Shown piece by piece: positions 43,205 to 51,522 of a stretch of 64,000 bases of DNA (its first letter is position 1; every line of letters starts with the position of its first letter). Source of the stretch: Alphaproteobacteria bacterium (GTDB lineage: Bacteria; Pseudomonadota; Alphaproteobacteria; UBA6615); NCBI GenBank assembly GCA_021774445.1, contig JAJFJA010000062.1, positions 1 to 64,000 on the forward strand, read 5' to 3'. Below the pieces are notes generated by a model. The model was not told where the DNA came from. It did not search any database and saw only the letters and a program-made list of their open reading frames with translations. The translations under genes and the position numbers were made by a program.

Positions 43205-43474
43205 ATGGCCAGACCAGAGACACAGGCAATCTCGCTCCGCATCCGCTCCGAAAAGGTCGACATGTTGGAGCGCTTGGCCAAGGCGACCGACCGGCCACGA
43301 TCCTGGCATATCGAGCAAGCTTTGGACGCCTATCTCGACCTCCAGGCATGGCAAGTTGCTCACATTGAGAAATCCATGACCGAGATGGACGCGGGCCGAG
43401 GCATACCGCACGAGGAAATAGTAAAAGAGCTCCTCACCTGGGGAAAAGGGAATAAACCAAAGACCACAACATGA
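43205..43474 (+). CDS. Antitoxin, ribbon-helix-helix (ParD/CopG type)
   Basis: An 89-residue antitoxin. The N-terminal ribbon-helix-helix reads TQAISLRIRSEKVDMLERLA and AKATDRPRSWHIEQALDAYL, which would bind the inverted repeat directly upstream. The C-terminal half (MDAGRGIPHEEIVKELLTWG) is the toxin-wrapping tail. It overlaps the toxin gene by four bases (ATGA), the standard type II arrangement in which antitoxin comes first and the complex represses the operon. Confidence 0.92.
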   Translation: MARPETQAISLRIRSEKVDMLERLAKATDRPRSWHIEQALDAYLDLQAWQVAHIEKSMTEMDAGRGIPHEEIVKELLTWGKGNKPKTTT

Positions 43475-43752
43475 TTTTGATCTGGTCGCCCACGGCTCGG
43501 GCTCAGCTCAGGCAGGCGGAGGCATTCATTGCCGAAAACAACCCGCGTGCAGCCGTAAAAACGGCGCAAAGGATATTGAACGCCACTGCCCAATTAGTTG
43601 ACTTCCCCGCCGTTGGACGTCCTGGAATGCTGCCCAATACGCGTGAGTTGGTCATCCCCGGAACGCCGTATTTTCTTCCCTACCGGGTGAAGGGCGATGT
43701 TGTCCAGATCCTCGGCGTCATCCACGAAGCACGAAAGTGGCCCGAGGACTAG
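43471..43752 (+). CDS. Toxin, RelE/ParE family
   Basis: A 93-residue basic toxin of the RelE/ParE fold: IWSPTARAQLRQAEAFIAEN, AQLVDFPAVGRPGMLPNTRE, LVIPGTPYFLPYRV and VVQILGVIHEARKWPED. The sequence is closer to ParE (gyrase-directed) than to ribosome-dependent RelE, but the target cannot be fixed from sequence. Both genes are full length, so the module is probably active. Confidence 0.92.
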   Translation: MILIWSPTARAQLRQAEAFIAENNPRAAVKTAQRILNATAQLVDFPAVGRPGMLPNTRELVIPGTPYFLPYRVKGDVVQILGVIHEARKWPED

Positions 43753-43791
43753 GTCGGTCCCAGACGAGCTCACTATCGGGAAACGCGTTGT

Positions 43792-44592
43792 TCATGCACC
43801 AGCGAGCCGTCGCACCGTCGCCACCACCAGCCGTAGGGCATCGGTTGTGCCGTCGGCATCGCCCTTCTCGAAGTCGCCCTCGATCTGCCCCATCTGGTTG
43901 GTGACGTGGGCGAAACAGATCACCCGCTTGCCGCGCGCGCGTGCAAAGGCGTAAAGCGCGGCGGCTTCCATCTCGACGGCAAGCAGGCCGCGCAGACGCA
44001 TGTCTTCGATCGCGGCCTCGGTCTCCCGGAAGGGCGCGTCGGTGGTCCAGGTCGGGCCTCGCAGGACCGCAAAGCCGAGATCGTCAAAGGCGCCCTCAAG
44101 CACGTTGAGTACGGCCTCTGGCGCTTCGCTATAGGTCGCCGGCGGCAGGTAGTGATAGCTCGTGCCCTCATCCCGCAACGCCCGGTCGATGAGTACGAAA
44201 TAGGGCGGCGTCCGCACCGGTGCGATTTGCCCCGACGACGTGACGCTGATCAGCAGGGTACAGCCGGACACGAAGAGTTCCTCGGCGACCAGTACCGCGA
44301 AGGATGAGCCCACCACACAGCCCACGATACCGAGTGTCACGCCGGCCTCTTTGAACACATAGAGATCCGTGTGGTAGCACACCCAGCCCTCGTGCCGCCG
44401 CGCCCGGCCCTCCGCTTTCAACCGCCGGACGATGTCCCCGTCCGGGTCGAGCAAACAGATGTCCGGTACCGGCTCGATGGCGGCCGCCTTCTGCCGCCGC
44501 GCTTCCCGCAGCAGGCTCTCCGGCGTAAAGGCCGAGGGCAGGTCGTAGCGCTTACCGGCCAGGATCGGCGGCAATTCGTCATCTGTCGTCAA
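43792..44592 (-). CDS. Nucleoside phosphorylase family protein
   Basis: A 266-residue member of the PNP/UDP phosphorylase superfamily. GWVCYHTDLYVFKEAGVTLG, VTSSGQIAPVRTPPYFVLID, LRGPTWTTDAPFRETEAAIE and AVEMEAAALYAFARARGKRV correspond to the phosphate- and ribose-binding regions; the Glu in VEMEAAAL is the usual ribose ligand. It should split a nucleoside with phosphate, base unknown. TTG start with GGAG seven bases upstream. It is convergent with the toxin gene. Confidence 0.85.
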   Translation of the reverse strand: MTTDDELPPILAGKRYDLPSAFTPESLLREARRQKAAAIEPVPDICLLDPDGDIVRRLKAEGRARRHEGWVCYHTDLYVFKEAGVTLGIVGCVVGSSFAVLVAEELFVSGCTLLISVTSSGQIAPVRTPPYFVLIDRALRDEGTSYHYLPPATYSEAPEAVLNVLEGAFDDLGFAVLRGPTWTTDAPFRETEAAIEDMRLRGLLAVEMEAAALYAFARARGKRVICFAHVTNQMGQIEGDFEKGDADGTTDALRLVVATVRRLAGA

Positions 44593-44763
44593 CTTCGATC
44601 TCCGATCCGCTCACTGCATAGCGCAAGGCGAGGCCCCCGGGATCATGCCCTCGGCAGGGGCTGACAAGCAATGGTGAGCGAGGAGATCTCAATGATCCGT
44701 GGGGCACTGCTCCCAATCGGGGGCGGCATAAAGCCTCAGAACATTACGCCGCCGTTCCCGGGG

Positions 44764-45123
44764 CTATTGTCGAACTACGTGCCCCTTCAAGCTAAAGAAG
44801 ATATAGAGCACCTCTTCTTTCTCCCGCTGCCCCACATTGTTCTTCTCCAATGCCGCCATGGAGTCATCAAGCACAGCCATGAACTCGTCATTATCGATGT
44901 TCATACCTTTATGCACTGAGGTCATATCCTCGCCTTTGTAGACATCTGGACCGCCGCTTCCCGCGATGAAGAACTCAGCAGCCACCTTCTTCAAATTCTC
45001 CAGATCGGTCTCCGCAAACCTCTTGGAGATCCGCGCATTCGCCGCATGATTATCCACCAGATCATTGGCAATCCGCTGAATACTTTCCGAACCGCCGAGC
45101 CGTTCATACAATGTTGCAGTCAT
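44764..45123 (-). CDS. Group 1 truncated hemoglobin
   Basis: A 119-residue 2-on-2 globin: SLYERLGG-type N-terminus (TLYERLGGSESIQRI), FFIAGSGGPDVYKGEDM and the proximal haem ligand His71 in SVHKGMNI. Group 1 globins bind O2 and NO and often detoxify NO. The gene is divergent from an HxlR regulator with 170 bases between them that contain a perfect inverted repeat, so that regulator may control it. Start ATG at 45123. Confidence 0.92.
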   Translation of the reverse strand: MTATLYERLGGSESIQRIANDLVDNHAANARISKRFAETDLENLKKVAAEFFIAGSGGPDVYKGEDMTSVHKGMNIDNDEFMAVLDDSMAALEKNNVGQREKEEVLYIFFSLKGHVVRQ

Positions 45124-45200
45124 GTCCCAAAAAGTCCCTTTGCACAGTTAGATCTCGTTATCCTGAGATTCACCCTATGGCCTCGCTATGGCAGCGTCTA

Positions 45201-45215
45201 GTTCAGAAACTGAAC
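45201..45215. promoter_or_regulatory. Candidate HxlR operator
   Basis: GTTCAG AAA CTGAAC, a perfect 6+3+6 inverted repeat, lies between the divergent globin and HxlR genes, 78 bases before each start on average. This is the expected form and place for a winged-helix dimer site. Confidence 0.55.
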
Positions 45216-45293
45216 CGTTGGCACGAGCCGTGATCTTACCGTAACGTCCGTCTGTTTGGCCTTTGGACACATCAATGAAATGGACGTCGCACA

Positions 45294-45986
45294 ATGCAAA
45301 CAGGGTATAAACAGTTCTGTCCGGTCGCCATGGCTGCCGAGGTGCTGTGCACACGTTGGACAATGGTGCTGCTACGCGAACTCATTGCCGGATCGACCCG
45401 CTTCAACGACTTGCGGCGGGGAGTGCCGCGCATGTCCCCCGCGTTGCTGTCCCAAAGGCTCAAGGAACTTGAGGCAGCCGGCGTCATTGAGCGGATCGGA
45501 ACGTTCGGCGGGCGCAGCGGTCACGAATATCGCCTAACCGAAGCGGGCAGGGATCTGCAATCCGTGGTCGAGACGATTGGCATCTGGGGGCAGCGCTGGG
45601 TCGATGCCGAACTCTCCCTGGACAACCTCGATCCGTCCCTCCTCATGTGGGATATGCGGCGTAGTCTGAACACCAACCCGCTGCCGAAGCGCCGCAGCGT
45701 CATTGAGTTCCTCTATACCGACCTCCCGGCCGCGCAAAAATACTGGTGGCTCATCGTCGAACCCGCACGGGACGTCGATCTGTGCTCCGTCGACCCAGGC
45801 TTCGAAATTGACCTCTACATCTCGACCAAACTCAGGCCGATGACGTCTATTTGGATGGGCCTATCGACCGTAGAGGCCGAGCAAAAAAGCAGGAACCTTG
45901 TGCTTGACGGCGACAGGGAGCTGGCCAAGAAAATGCAGACCTGGCTCGGGCTCAGCCCCTTCGCCAGCGAGCAAAAGCGCGTTTAG
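45294..45986 (+). CDS. HxlR family regulator with SCP2-like domain
   Basis: A 230-residue regulator. Residues 7-100 form the HxlR (MarR-like) winged helix: CPVAMAAEVLCTRWTMVLLR, RFNDLRRGVPRMSPALLSQR, LKELEAAGVIER and YRLTEAGRDL. Cys9 in FCPVA is the redox cysteine position of the family. The C-terminal half resembles an SCP2 sterol/lipid-carrier domain (WWLIVEPARDVDLCSVDPGF), found in a subset of HxlR proteins. It is divergent from the globin gene and convergent with the DUF2239 gene. Confidence 0.88.
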   Translation: MQTGYKQFCPVAMAAEVLCTRWTMVLLRELIAGSTRFNDLRRGVPRMSPALLSQRLKELEAAGVIERIGTFGGRSGHEYRLTEAGRDLQSVVETIGIWGQRWVDAELSLDNLDPSLLMWDMRRSLNTNPLPKRRSVIEFLYTDLPAAQKYWWLIVEPARDVDLCSVDPGFEIDLYISTKLRPMTSIWMGLSTVEAEQKSRNLVLDGDRELAKKMQTWLGLSPFASEQKRV

Positions 45987-45994
45987 GGCACGTC

Positions 45995-46594
45995 TCAGTC
46001 GGCCTCGCTCCCCCGCACCCTATCGGTGAACCGCCGCAATTGCTCCCGAATACCCGCCGGCCACGTGACGATTAAGTCGTCGAAGGCGTCAAAATCCTGG
46101 GCGAACAGGGCCCGCGAGGCCTCTTCGAAGTCCGGCAGATCGCCGGCGATGTCCCACATGAAACGATGGCCCGCCTCGATCGCTCGGCGCGCCTGCGCCT
46201 CGGCCGTATTCTGTTTCCGCGCCGTGTCCACCAGCCGGCGTAAGGCGGCCGACGCGCCGCCGCGTTGCTCGGCAAGCCAGCTCCAGTGCCGCGGCAGCAG
46301 CGACACCTCGCGGGAGACCACGCCCAGCTTCGGCCGCCCCGGCCCTCTTTGACTGTTCGCTTTAGGACTCTCGCCAGCCGCCGGATGATCGCCAAGCCTG
46401 GCCAAAACAGCGGTCTCGCTGCCACCGAGATCGACATCGACCACCCGGCCGGTGTCATCGTCATACAACGCGATTCTCTGATCCTCTCCGCCGTCGAAGC
46501 GGCCCTTGCTACGCAACACCATCTCAGCCAGCCCACCGCGGGCGATCACGCTCGTACCGGCAAAAGCGACGAACGTCTTCGGTTCGCTGGTCAT
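45995..46594 (-). CDS. DUF2239 family protein
   Basis: A 199-residue soluble protein of the DUF2239 family, with the conserved TFVAFAGTSVIARG opening, RIALYDDDTGRVVDVDLGGS, and GRPKLGVVSREVSLLPRHWS followed by WLAEQRGGASAALRRLVD. The last stretch, including the GRPKLGV AT-hook-like part, resembles a DNA-binding or ribbon-helix segment, so a regulatory role is plausible. Function not established. ATG has GGAG upstream, and two perfect palindromes lie just before it. Confidence 0.85.
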   Translation of the reverse strand: MTSEPKTFVAFAGTSVIARGGLAEMVLRSKGRFDGGEDQRIALYDDDTGRVVDVDLGGSETAVLARLGDHPAAGESPKANSQRGPGRPKLGVVSREVSLLPRHWSWLAEQRGGASAALRRLVDTARKQNTAEAQARRAIEAGHRFMWDIAGDLPDFEEASRALFAQDFDAFDDLIVTWPAGIREQLRRFTDRVRGSEAD

Positions 46595-46620
46595 TCGCTA
46601 GCTCCAATTCAAATTCGGGG

Positions 46621-46668
46621 CTATATTACCCGGGTAATATAGAAAGTCAATAATACCCGGGTATTATT
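46621..46668. promoter_or_regulatory. Two tandem perfect palindromes with CCCGGG cores
   Basis: A 22-base perfect palindrome (46621-46642, core ATTACCCGGGTAAT) and a 20-base perfect palindrome (46649-46668, core AATACCCGGGTATT) are spaced 27 bases centre to centre. They occupy the gap between the divergent DUF2239 and Cys-rich genes. They look like operators for a dimeric regulator, possibly the DUF2239 protein itself. Confidence 0.8.
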
Positions 46669-46738
46669 CGCCCACCGGCTCGCCCAACGGCGGTTTTTAA
46701 CGACATTTTTAGGTCGGCGGCCGATATTGGGCGGATTG

Positions 46739-47368
46739 ATGAGGAGCAATCGAGTGCGTATCGAGCGTCGCGCCCTATCGCCCAAACAATCCAGCCGGTT
46801 ACGCGAGGATCTCGCCGACGCGGTGGTCGCAAGATGCATCGAAGGCCGGGTCTGCGGTCAGTGTTGCACTCTCAAATGCCGCCAATGCGGTTCGACCTCA
46901 TGTCAATGCACCTGCTCGCCCTATTGTCCGGACGCCGCGACTCACCTCTCCTCCGACCCCGACAACCACCCGGTGGAACGCGGCATCGTTCCGCTGGTGT
47001 ACGAGTTGACACGGCTCGGGGTGTTCCGGCCCTGTTGGTCTTGCGAAGGTCATATCGGCCCCGATGGTGCTCTGTGGAAACTGCCGCGTGTCTGGTTTTA
47101 TTGCGATTCACTCGTCCACGTAAGACTGCTTGCGGACGTTGTCGGCGAACTGAAGACACTGGAACGCTTATCCGCGCCTTGGCAGGTTGTCGTAAGTTTC
47201 TCTAACCCGCATAACCCGGAGGCAACCTTCTCGCTGGAGCCCGTGCCTCTGACCGGCGACGCCGCGACGTTGGCCTCCTTGCAAGCCGATGCTGTGCAAA
47301 TCTCGCAGTCGCTCAAGCCGCTGATGTCGAAGCACGCGCGGTTGGTACAAAGCCAGTCCGCGATTTGA
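46739..47368 (+). CDS. Cys-rich protein of unknown function
   Basis: I do not recognise this 209-residue protein. Residues 33-63 hold ten Cys (33, 39, 42, 43, 47, 50, 55, 57, 59, 63; for example GQCCTLKCRQC and CQCTCSPYC), a pattern suited to zinc or Fe-S binding. A second pair, Cys99 and Cys102 with His105 (PCWSCEGH), follows. The C-terminal half looks like an ordinary alpha/beta domain (LWKLPRVWFYCDS, VVVSFSNPHNPEATFSLEPV). No signal peptide or membrane helix. The ATG at 46739 is preferred over upstream TTGs. It is divergent from the DUF2239 gene across paired palindromes. Confidence 0.7.
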   Translation: MRSNRVRIERRALSPKQSSRLREDLADAVVARCIEGRVCGQCCTLKCRQCGSTSCQCTCSPYCPDAATHLSSDPDNHPVERGIVPLVYELTRLGVFRPCWSCEGHIGPDGALWKLPRVWFYCDSLVHVRLLADVVGELKTLERLSAPWQVVVSFSNPHNPEATFSLEPVPLTGDAATLASLQADAVQISQSLKPLMSKHARLVQSQSAI

Positions 47369-47495
47369 AATCGCCGGGCGGCGTTACGCATATTGTCCGC
47401 CGGCCGACGCCACCGATCCTTTGACGAGCCACCACTCCGCCTGCCATTCTCGGCTGAACAGGTCGATAACCCCGAGCATGAAGGCGGACCAGGCG

Positions 47496-48500
47496 ATGAC
47501 CATGAAAAAGATCCTCAACGACCCCTATGCCTATGTCGACGAAATGCTGCAGGGCCTTTGTGCGGCACATCCGGAATATTATCGCACGACGGGGGAGGGC
47601 GGACGTGTCGTCGCCCGCGCCGCGGCGCCGACCCAAGGCAAGGTCGGCATCGTGTCCGGCGGCGGTTCGGGCCATCTGCCGGTCTTTACCGGCTATGTCG
47701 GCACGGGCCTGCTCGACGCCTGCGCCATCGGTGATGTCTTCGCCTCGCCTTCGGTGGAGCAGATGGCCGACGCCATGCGCGCCGCGAATGCCGGCGCCGG
47801 TATCTTGCGCCTCTACGGCAATTACGGCGGCGATGTCATGAATTTCGATATGGCCGGCGACATGCTGGAGATGGAGGATGTGCCCTCCACAACCGTTTTG
47901 CTCGCCGACGACGTCGCCAGTGCCAAACTGGACGAGCGCGAGAAGCGCCGCGGCGTTGCCGGCATGGTCTATGCCTTCAAAATTGCCGGCGCCAAGGCCG
48001 AGCAGATGGCGGACTTGACCGAAGTCACCCGCGTCGCCCAAACCGCCGCCGACAACTGTCGTTCCATCGGCGCCGCACTCACCTCCTGCACCGTGCCTCA
48101 AGCCGGCAAGCCGACCTTCCAAATCGGCGATGACGAGATGGAAATGGGCATGGGCATTCACGGCGAGCCCGGTGTTTGGCGTGGCACCATCAAGAGCGCC
48201 GACGATATCGCCAACGAGATGTGCGACATGCTGCTCGCCGACATGCCGTTGGGTGCCGGCGACCGTGTCTCGCCTCTGGTCAACAGCCTCGGCGCCACGC
48301 CCCCGGAGGAGCTCTACATCCTCTATCGCACCGTCAAGGCGCGGTTGGAGGCGCAAGGTGCGAAGATCGTCATGCCTTTGGTCGGTCGCTATGCCACTTC
48401 CATGGAGATGGCCGGCGTCTCCTTCACTTTCTGCAAGCTCGACGACGAGCTCGAGGCCCTGCTCAAGGCCCCGGCCGAGTGCGCCTTTTGGCAGGTCTAG
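47496..48500 (+). CDS. dhaK: Dihydroxyacetone kinase subunit DhaK
   Basis: A 334-residue DhaK: GKVGIVSGGGSGHLPVFTGY binds substrate (His60), and His222 in GMGIHGEPGVW is the residue that binds dihydroxyacetone covalently. LPLGAGDRVSPLVNSLGATP is also typical. With DhaL it phosphorylates dihydroxyacetone or a related ketose. No DhaM phosphocarrier is encoded nearby, so ATP rather than PEP is the likely donor. The frame is open from 47421; ATG 47496 is the most natural start, with ATG 47502 and 47478 as options. Confidence 0.92.
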   Translation: MTMKKILNDPYAYVDEMLQGLCAAHPEYYRTTGEGGRVVARAAAPTQGKVGIVSGGGSGHLPVFTGYVGTGLLDACAIGDVFASPSVEQMADAMRAANAGAGILRLYGNYGGDVMNFDMAGDMLEMEDVPSTTVLLADDVASAKLDEREKRRGVAGMVYAFKIAGAKAEQMADLTEVTRVAQTAADNCRSIGAALTSCTVPQAGKPTFQIGDDEMEMGMGIHGEPGVWRGTIKSADDIANEMCDMLLADMPLGAGDRVSPLVNSLGATPPEELYILYRTVKARLEAQGAKIVMPLVGRYATSMEMAGVSFTFCKLDDELEALLKAPAECAFWQV

Positions 48501-48502
48501 CC

Positions 48503-49105
48503 ATGGGCCTGACCACCACGAACTTGGCCGATGGCCTCAAGCGCATCGCGGCTCGCATGGAGACCGAAGCCGACGCCCTGAATAGCGCCGACGGTGAGCT
48601 TGGCGACGGTGACCTCGGTGTCACCATGGTGCGCGGCTCGCGGCTGGTCATGGAGACGGTAGACGACTTGCCGGAGGATCTCGGCATGGCGCTCATGAAA
48701 GTCGCCCAGGCCTTCACTAAGACCTCGGGCTCCAGCTTCGGTACGCTGCTGGCCACCGGTCTTCTCGCGGCGGCGAAAGCCACCAAGGGTCGCACGGAGA
48801 TGCCCTGGCGCGAACTGTCGCCAATCCTCGGCACGGCCATAGCGGCCATGATGGCGCGCGGTAAGGCCAATCTCGGCGATAAGACCGTCCTCGATGCCAT
48901 GGCGGCCGTTCAGCACGCGACTGACGGCGTCGAGGAGCCGGCGGCGCTCCTGCAAGCCAGCCGCGATGCCGCGAGCGCCGCGCTGGACGAGTTCCGGGGC
49001 CAGCCCAACAAAATCGGCCGGGCGCGAATATTCGCGGAGAAGAGCGTCGGTCTCGACGACCCGGGCATGCTGGCCTTCAAGGCCGTCCTCGACGCGCTAG
49101 GTTAG
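48503..49105 (+). CDS. dhaL: Dihydroxyacetone kinase subunit DhaL
   Basis: A 200-residue DhaL, the nucleotide-binding subunit: SADGELGDGDLGVTM provides Asp30, Asp35 and Asp37 for Mg-nucleotide, KTSGSSFGTLLATGLLAA is the second conserved region, and GDKTVLDAMAAVQHA the third. In most DhaL proteins the residue after GDGD is His; here it is Leu38, as in some kinases of four-carbon ketoses. The gene starts two bases after dhaK. The pair most likely makes an ATP-dependent ketose kinase. Confidence 0.9.
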   Translation: MGLTTTNLADGLKRIAARMETEADALNSADGELGDGDLGVTMVRGSRLVMETVDDLPEDLGMALMKVAQAFTKTSGSSFGTLLATGLLAAAKATKGRTEMPWRELSPILGTAIAAMMARGKANLGDKTVLDAMAAVQHATDGVEEPAALLQASRDAASAALDEFRGQPNKIGRARIFAEKSVGLDDPGMLAFKAVLDALG

Positions 49106-49128
49106 GCGACCATGCTCGAGGGACGATC

Positions 49129-49680
49129 ATGAGCTGGTCTCTCTTCAAGACCATCCTGATCCTGCCGGGGACGGCCGTTGTACTAGTCCCAGCCGCCATA
49201 TTATGGGCCACCGGCAGCGATCTCAGCCTCGCCCCACTCAACAGAATAACACTATGGCTTGGTCTGTTATTCGCCCTGGCCGGCCTCGCCATGGCGGTTT
49301 GGACGGTCCGCCTGTTCAGCAAGCTCGGCAAAGGCACCCCGGCCCCTTGGGATCCGCCCCGCAAGCTGGTCGTCCACGGCCCCTACCGGCATGTGCGAAA
49401 TCCCATGATCACCAGCGTCCTGGCTATGCTGACCGCGGAGGCTCTATTGCTGGAATCCTGGGCCGTGGCGTCCTGGATGGTCTTGTTCTTTGCTATCAAC
49501 AGCATCTATTTCCCGCTGTCGGAAGAGCGCGGCCTGGAGCGGCGCTTCGGCGAGGAATACCGGCTGTACAAGGCCAATGTGCCGCGCTGGATACCGCGCT
49601 TGACCCCGTGGTCACCGCCGAAATCCGAAGACGGCGGTCGGTCGCGTGCTGATGCACCGCCACCCTCGACAAAAGACTAA
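49129..49680 (+). CDS. Isoprenylcysteine/phospholipid methyltransferase family membrane protein
   Basis: A 183-residue integral membrane protein of the ICMT/PEMT family with about four helices. The cofactor-binding motif LVVHGPYRHVRNPMITS is followed by the conserved EERGLERRFGEEYRLYKANV and WIPR near the end. It should use S-adenosylmethionine to methylate a membrane-bound or hydrophobic acceptor; the acceptor is unknown. It starts 23 bases after dhaL, and its end overlaps the convergent carbamoyltransferase gene by four bases. Confidence 0.88.
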   Translation: MSWSLFKTILILPGTAVVLVPAAILWATGSDLSLAPLNRITLWLGLLFALAGLAMAVWTVRLFSKLGKGTPAPWDPPRKLVVHGPYRHVRNPMITSVLAMLTAEALLLESWAVASWMVLFFAINSIYFPLSEERGLERRFGEEYRLYKANVPRWIPRLTPWSPPKSEDGGRSRADAPPPSTKD

Positions 49681-51512
49681 TCCAGCTCGAAGGCGTCCTT
49701 GTATTCGACCCGTAACGTCGGATCCTGATCCTCCTTACGCAGGACCAGATTACCCAAAGCCAGGAATTCGATATCGGTGCCCATAAGGCAACGAAAGGCG
49801 TCCTCCGGCGTGCAGACGATCGGTTCGCCGCGCACATTGAAGCTGGTATTGGCCACCACCGGGCAACCGGTGAGGTCGTTGAATTTTGTCAGCAGCGCGT
49901 GATAGGTCGGATTGACCGCCTTATCCACGGTCTGCACACGTGCGGAATAATCCACATGCGTCACCGCTGGGATCTCCGAGCGCGCGACATTTAGTTTATC
50001 GATGCCGAACAGCGCCTGTTCGTCCTCGCTCACCCGGCATCGCTTGGCTTCCAGCACGTCCGCGACGATCAGCATATAGGGGCTCTCGCGGTCCAGCTCG
50101 AACCACTTCGAGACGTCTTCCCTGCGCACCGTTGGGGCGAACGGTCGGAAGGACTCCCGATATTTGATCCGCAGATTAAGGGTCCTCTGCATGTCCGGCG
50201 AGCGCGCGTCGCCAAGGATCGACCGGTTGCCCAGGGCGCGCGGTCCAAACTCCATGCGCCCCTGAAACCATCCCACCGCCTTGCCGTCGGCGATGGCAGC
50301 GGCTGTCTCCTGCAGCATCGCCTCGCGGTCCAGCCGCCGATACCGGCCGCCGATTCGCTCCAGGCACTCCGCAATCTGATCATCGTCATATGCCGGGCCA
50401 AGATAGGCGCCCTGCATGCCATCGCCGGCGCCATTCGTCCGGCGGGGCTGACCTTGATAAATGTGATACGCACACAAGGCCGCCCCGAGCGCACCACCGG
50501 CGTCCCCGGCGGCCGGCTGGATCCAGACATTCTCAAAGCGGCCGTCGCGCAGCACTTTGCCATTGGCAACGCAATTGAGGGCGACGCCACCGGCCAGACA
50601 TAAATTCTTCGCGCCCGTCTCCTGCGCCAACGACCGGGTAATGCGTAGCACGACCTCTTCCGTCACCGCTTGCACCGACGCCGCCAAATCCATGTCGCGC
50701 TGGGTCAGCGGCGCTTCTCGGTCTCGCGGCGGGGCGCCGAACAAGTCATCAAACCTTTTGTTCGTCATCCGCAGCCCGGTGCAATAGTCGAAAAACGACT
50801 GATCCAGCCGGAACGAACCGTCCGCTTTCAGATCGATGAGATTATCCAAGATCTTCTGGACATATTTCGGCTCCCCGTAGGGAGCCAAACCCATCACCTT
50901 GTATTCACCGGAATTCACCTTGAAGCCGGTGTAGTAAGTGAAGGCGGAATACAGCAAGCCAAGCGAATGCGGAAAGTGCAATTCCTTGAACACCTCGAGT
51001 TTGTTGCCAGAGCCCCGGGCCACCGACGTGGTCGCCCATTCTCCGACGCCATCCATGGTCAGCACGACGGCCTCATCGAAGGGAGACGGGAAAAAGGCAC
51101 TCGCGGCGTGGCTCTGGTGATGTTCGGCGAACAGCAATTTGTTTTTCCAATCGAACTCGCTGTCGTATTTTTCGAACGCCTTTCGCAGCAGGCTCTTCTG
51201 GAACAATTTTTCGCGCAGCCACACCGGCATTGCCATCCGGAAGGAACGGAACCCTTTGGGCGCGAAGCTGACATAGGTCTCCAGCAGCCGCTCGAATTTG
51301 AGAAACGGCTTGTCGTAGAACACGACATAATCGATAGCCGCCAAATCGACGCCGGCTTCGGCCAAGCAGTATTCCACCGCTCTCGCCGGAAATCCCGAAT
51401 CCTGTTTGACGCGGCTAAAACGCTCTTCTTGCGCGGCCGCCACGATCACGCCGTCGGCGATGAGTGCCGCGGCGCTGTCGTGATAAAATGCCGAAATGCC
51501 CAGGATGTACAA
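49677..51512 (-). CDS. Carbamoyltransferase (NodU/CmcH family)
   Basis: A 611-residue two-domain O-carbamoyltransferase. The N-terminal Kae1-like domain has ILGISAFYHDSAAALIADG, EERFSRVKQDSGFP, LFAEHHQSHAASAFFPSPF and CLAGGVALNCVANGK with metal- and carbamoyl-adenylate-binding residues. The C-terminal YrdC-like part has GWFQGRMEFGPRALGNRSIL. It transfers carbamoyl from carbamoyl phosphate to a sugar or other hydroxyl. Start is a TTG with GAGG ten bases upstream. It follows the SxtJ-type gene closely, a known pairing in polysaccharide and secondary-metabolite loci. Confidence 0.93.
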   Translation of the reverse strand: MYILGISAFYHDSAAALIADGVIVAAAQEERFSRVKQDSGFPARAVEYCLAEAGVDLAAIDYVVFYDKPFLKFERLLETYVSFAPKGFRSFRMAMPVWLREKLFQKSLLRKAFEKYDSEFDWKNKLLFAEHHQSHAASAFFPSPFDEAVVLTMDGVGEWATTSVARGSGNKLEVFKELHFPHSLGLLYSAFTYYTGFKVNSGEYKVMGLAPYGEPKYVQKILDNLIDLKADGSFRLDQSFFDYCTGLRMTNKRFDDLFGAPPRDREAPLTQRDMDLAASVQAVTEEVVLRITRSLAQETGAKNLCLAGGVALNCVANGKVLRDGRFENVWIQPAAGDAGGALGAALCAYHIYQGQPRRTNGAGDGMQGAYLGPAYDDDQIAECLERIGGRYRRLDREAMLQETAAAIADGKAVGWFQGRMEFGPRALGNRSILGDARSPDMQRTLNLRIKYRESFRPFAPTVRREDVSKWFELDRESPYMLIVADVLEAKRCRVSEDEQALFGIDKLNVARSEIPAVTHVDYSARVQTVDKAVNPTYHALLTKFNDLTGCPVVANTSFNVRGEPIVCTPEDAFRCLMGTDIEFLALGNLVLRKEDQDPTLRVEYKDAFELD

Positions 51513-51522
51513 AGAGATCGCC

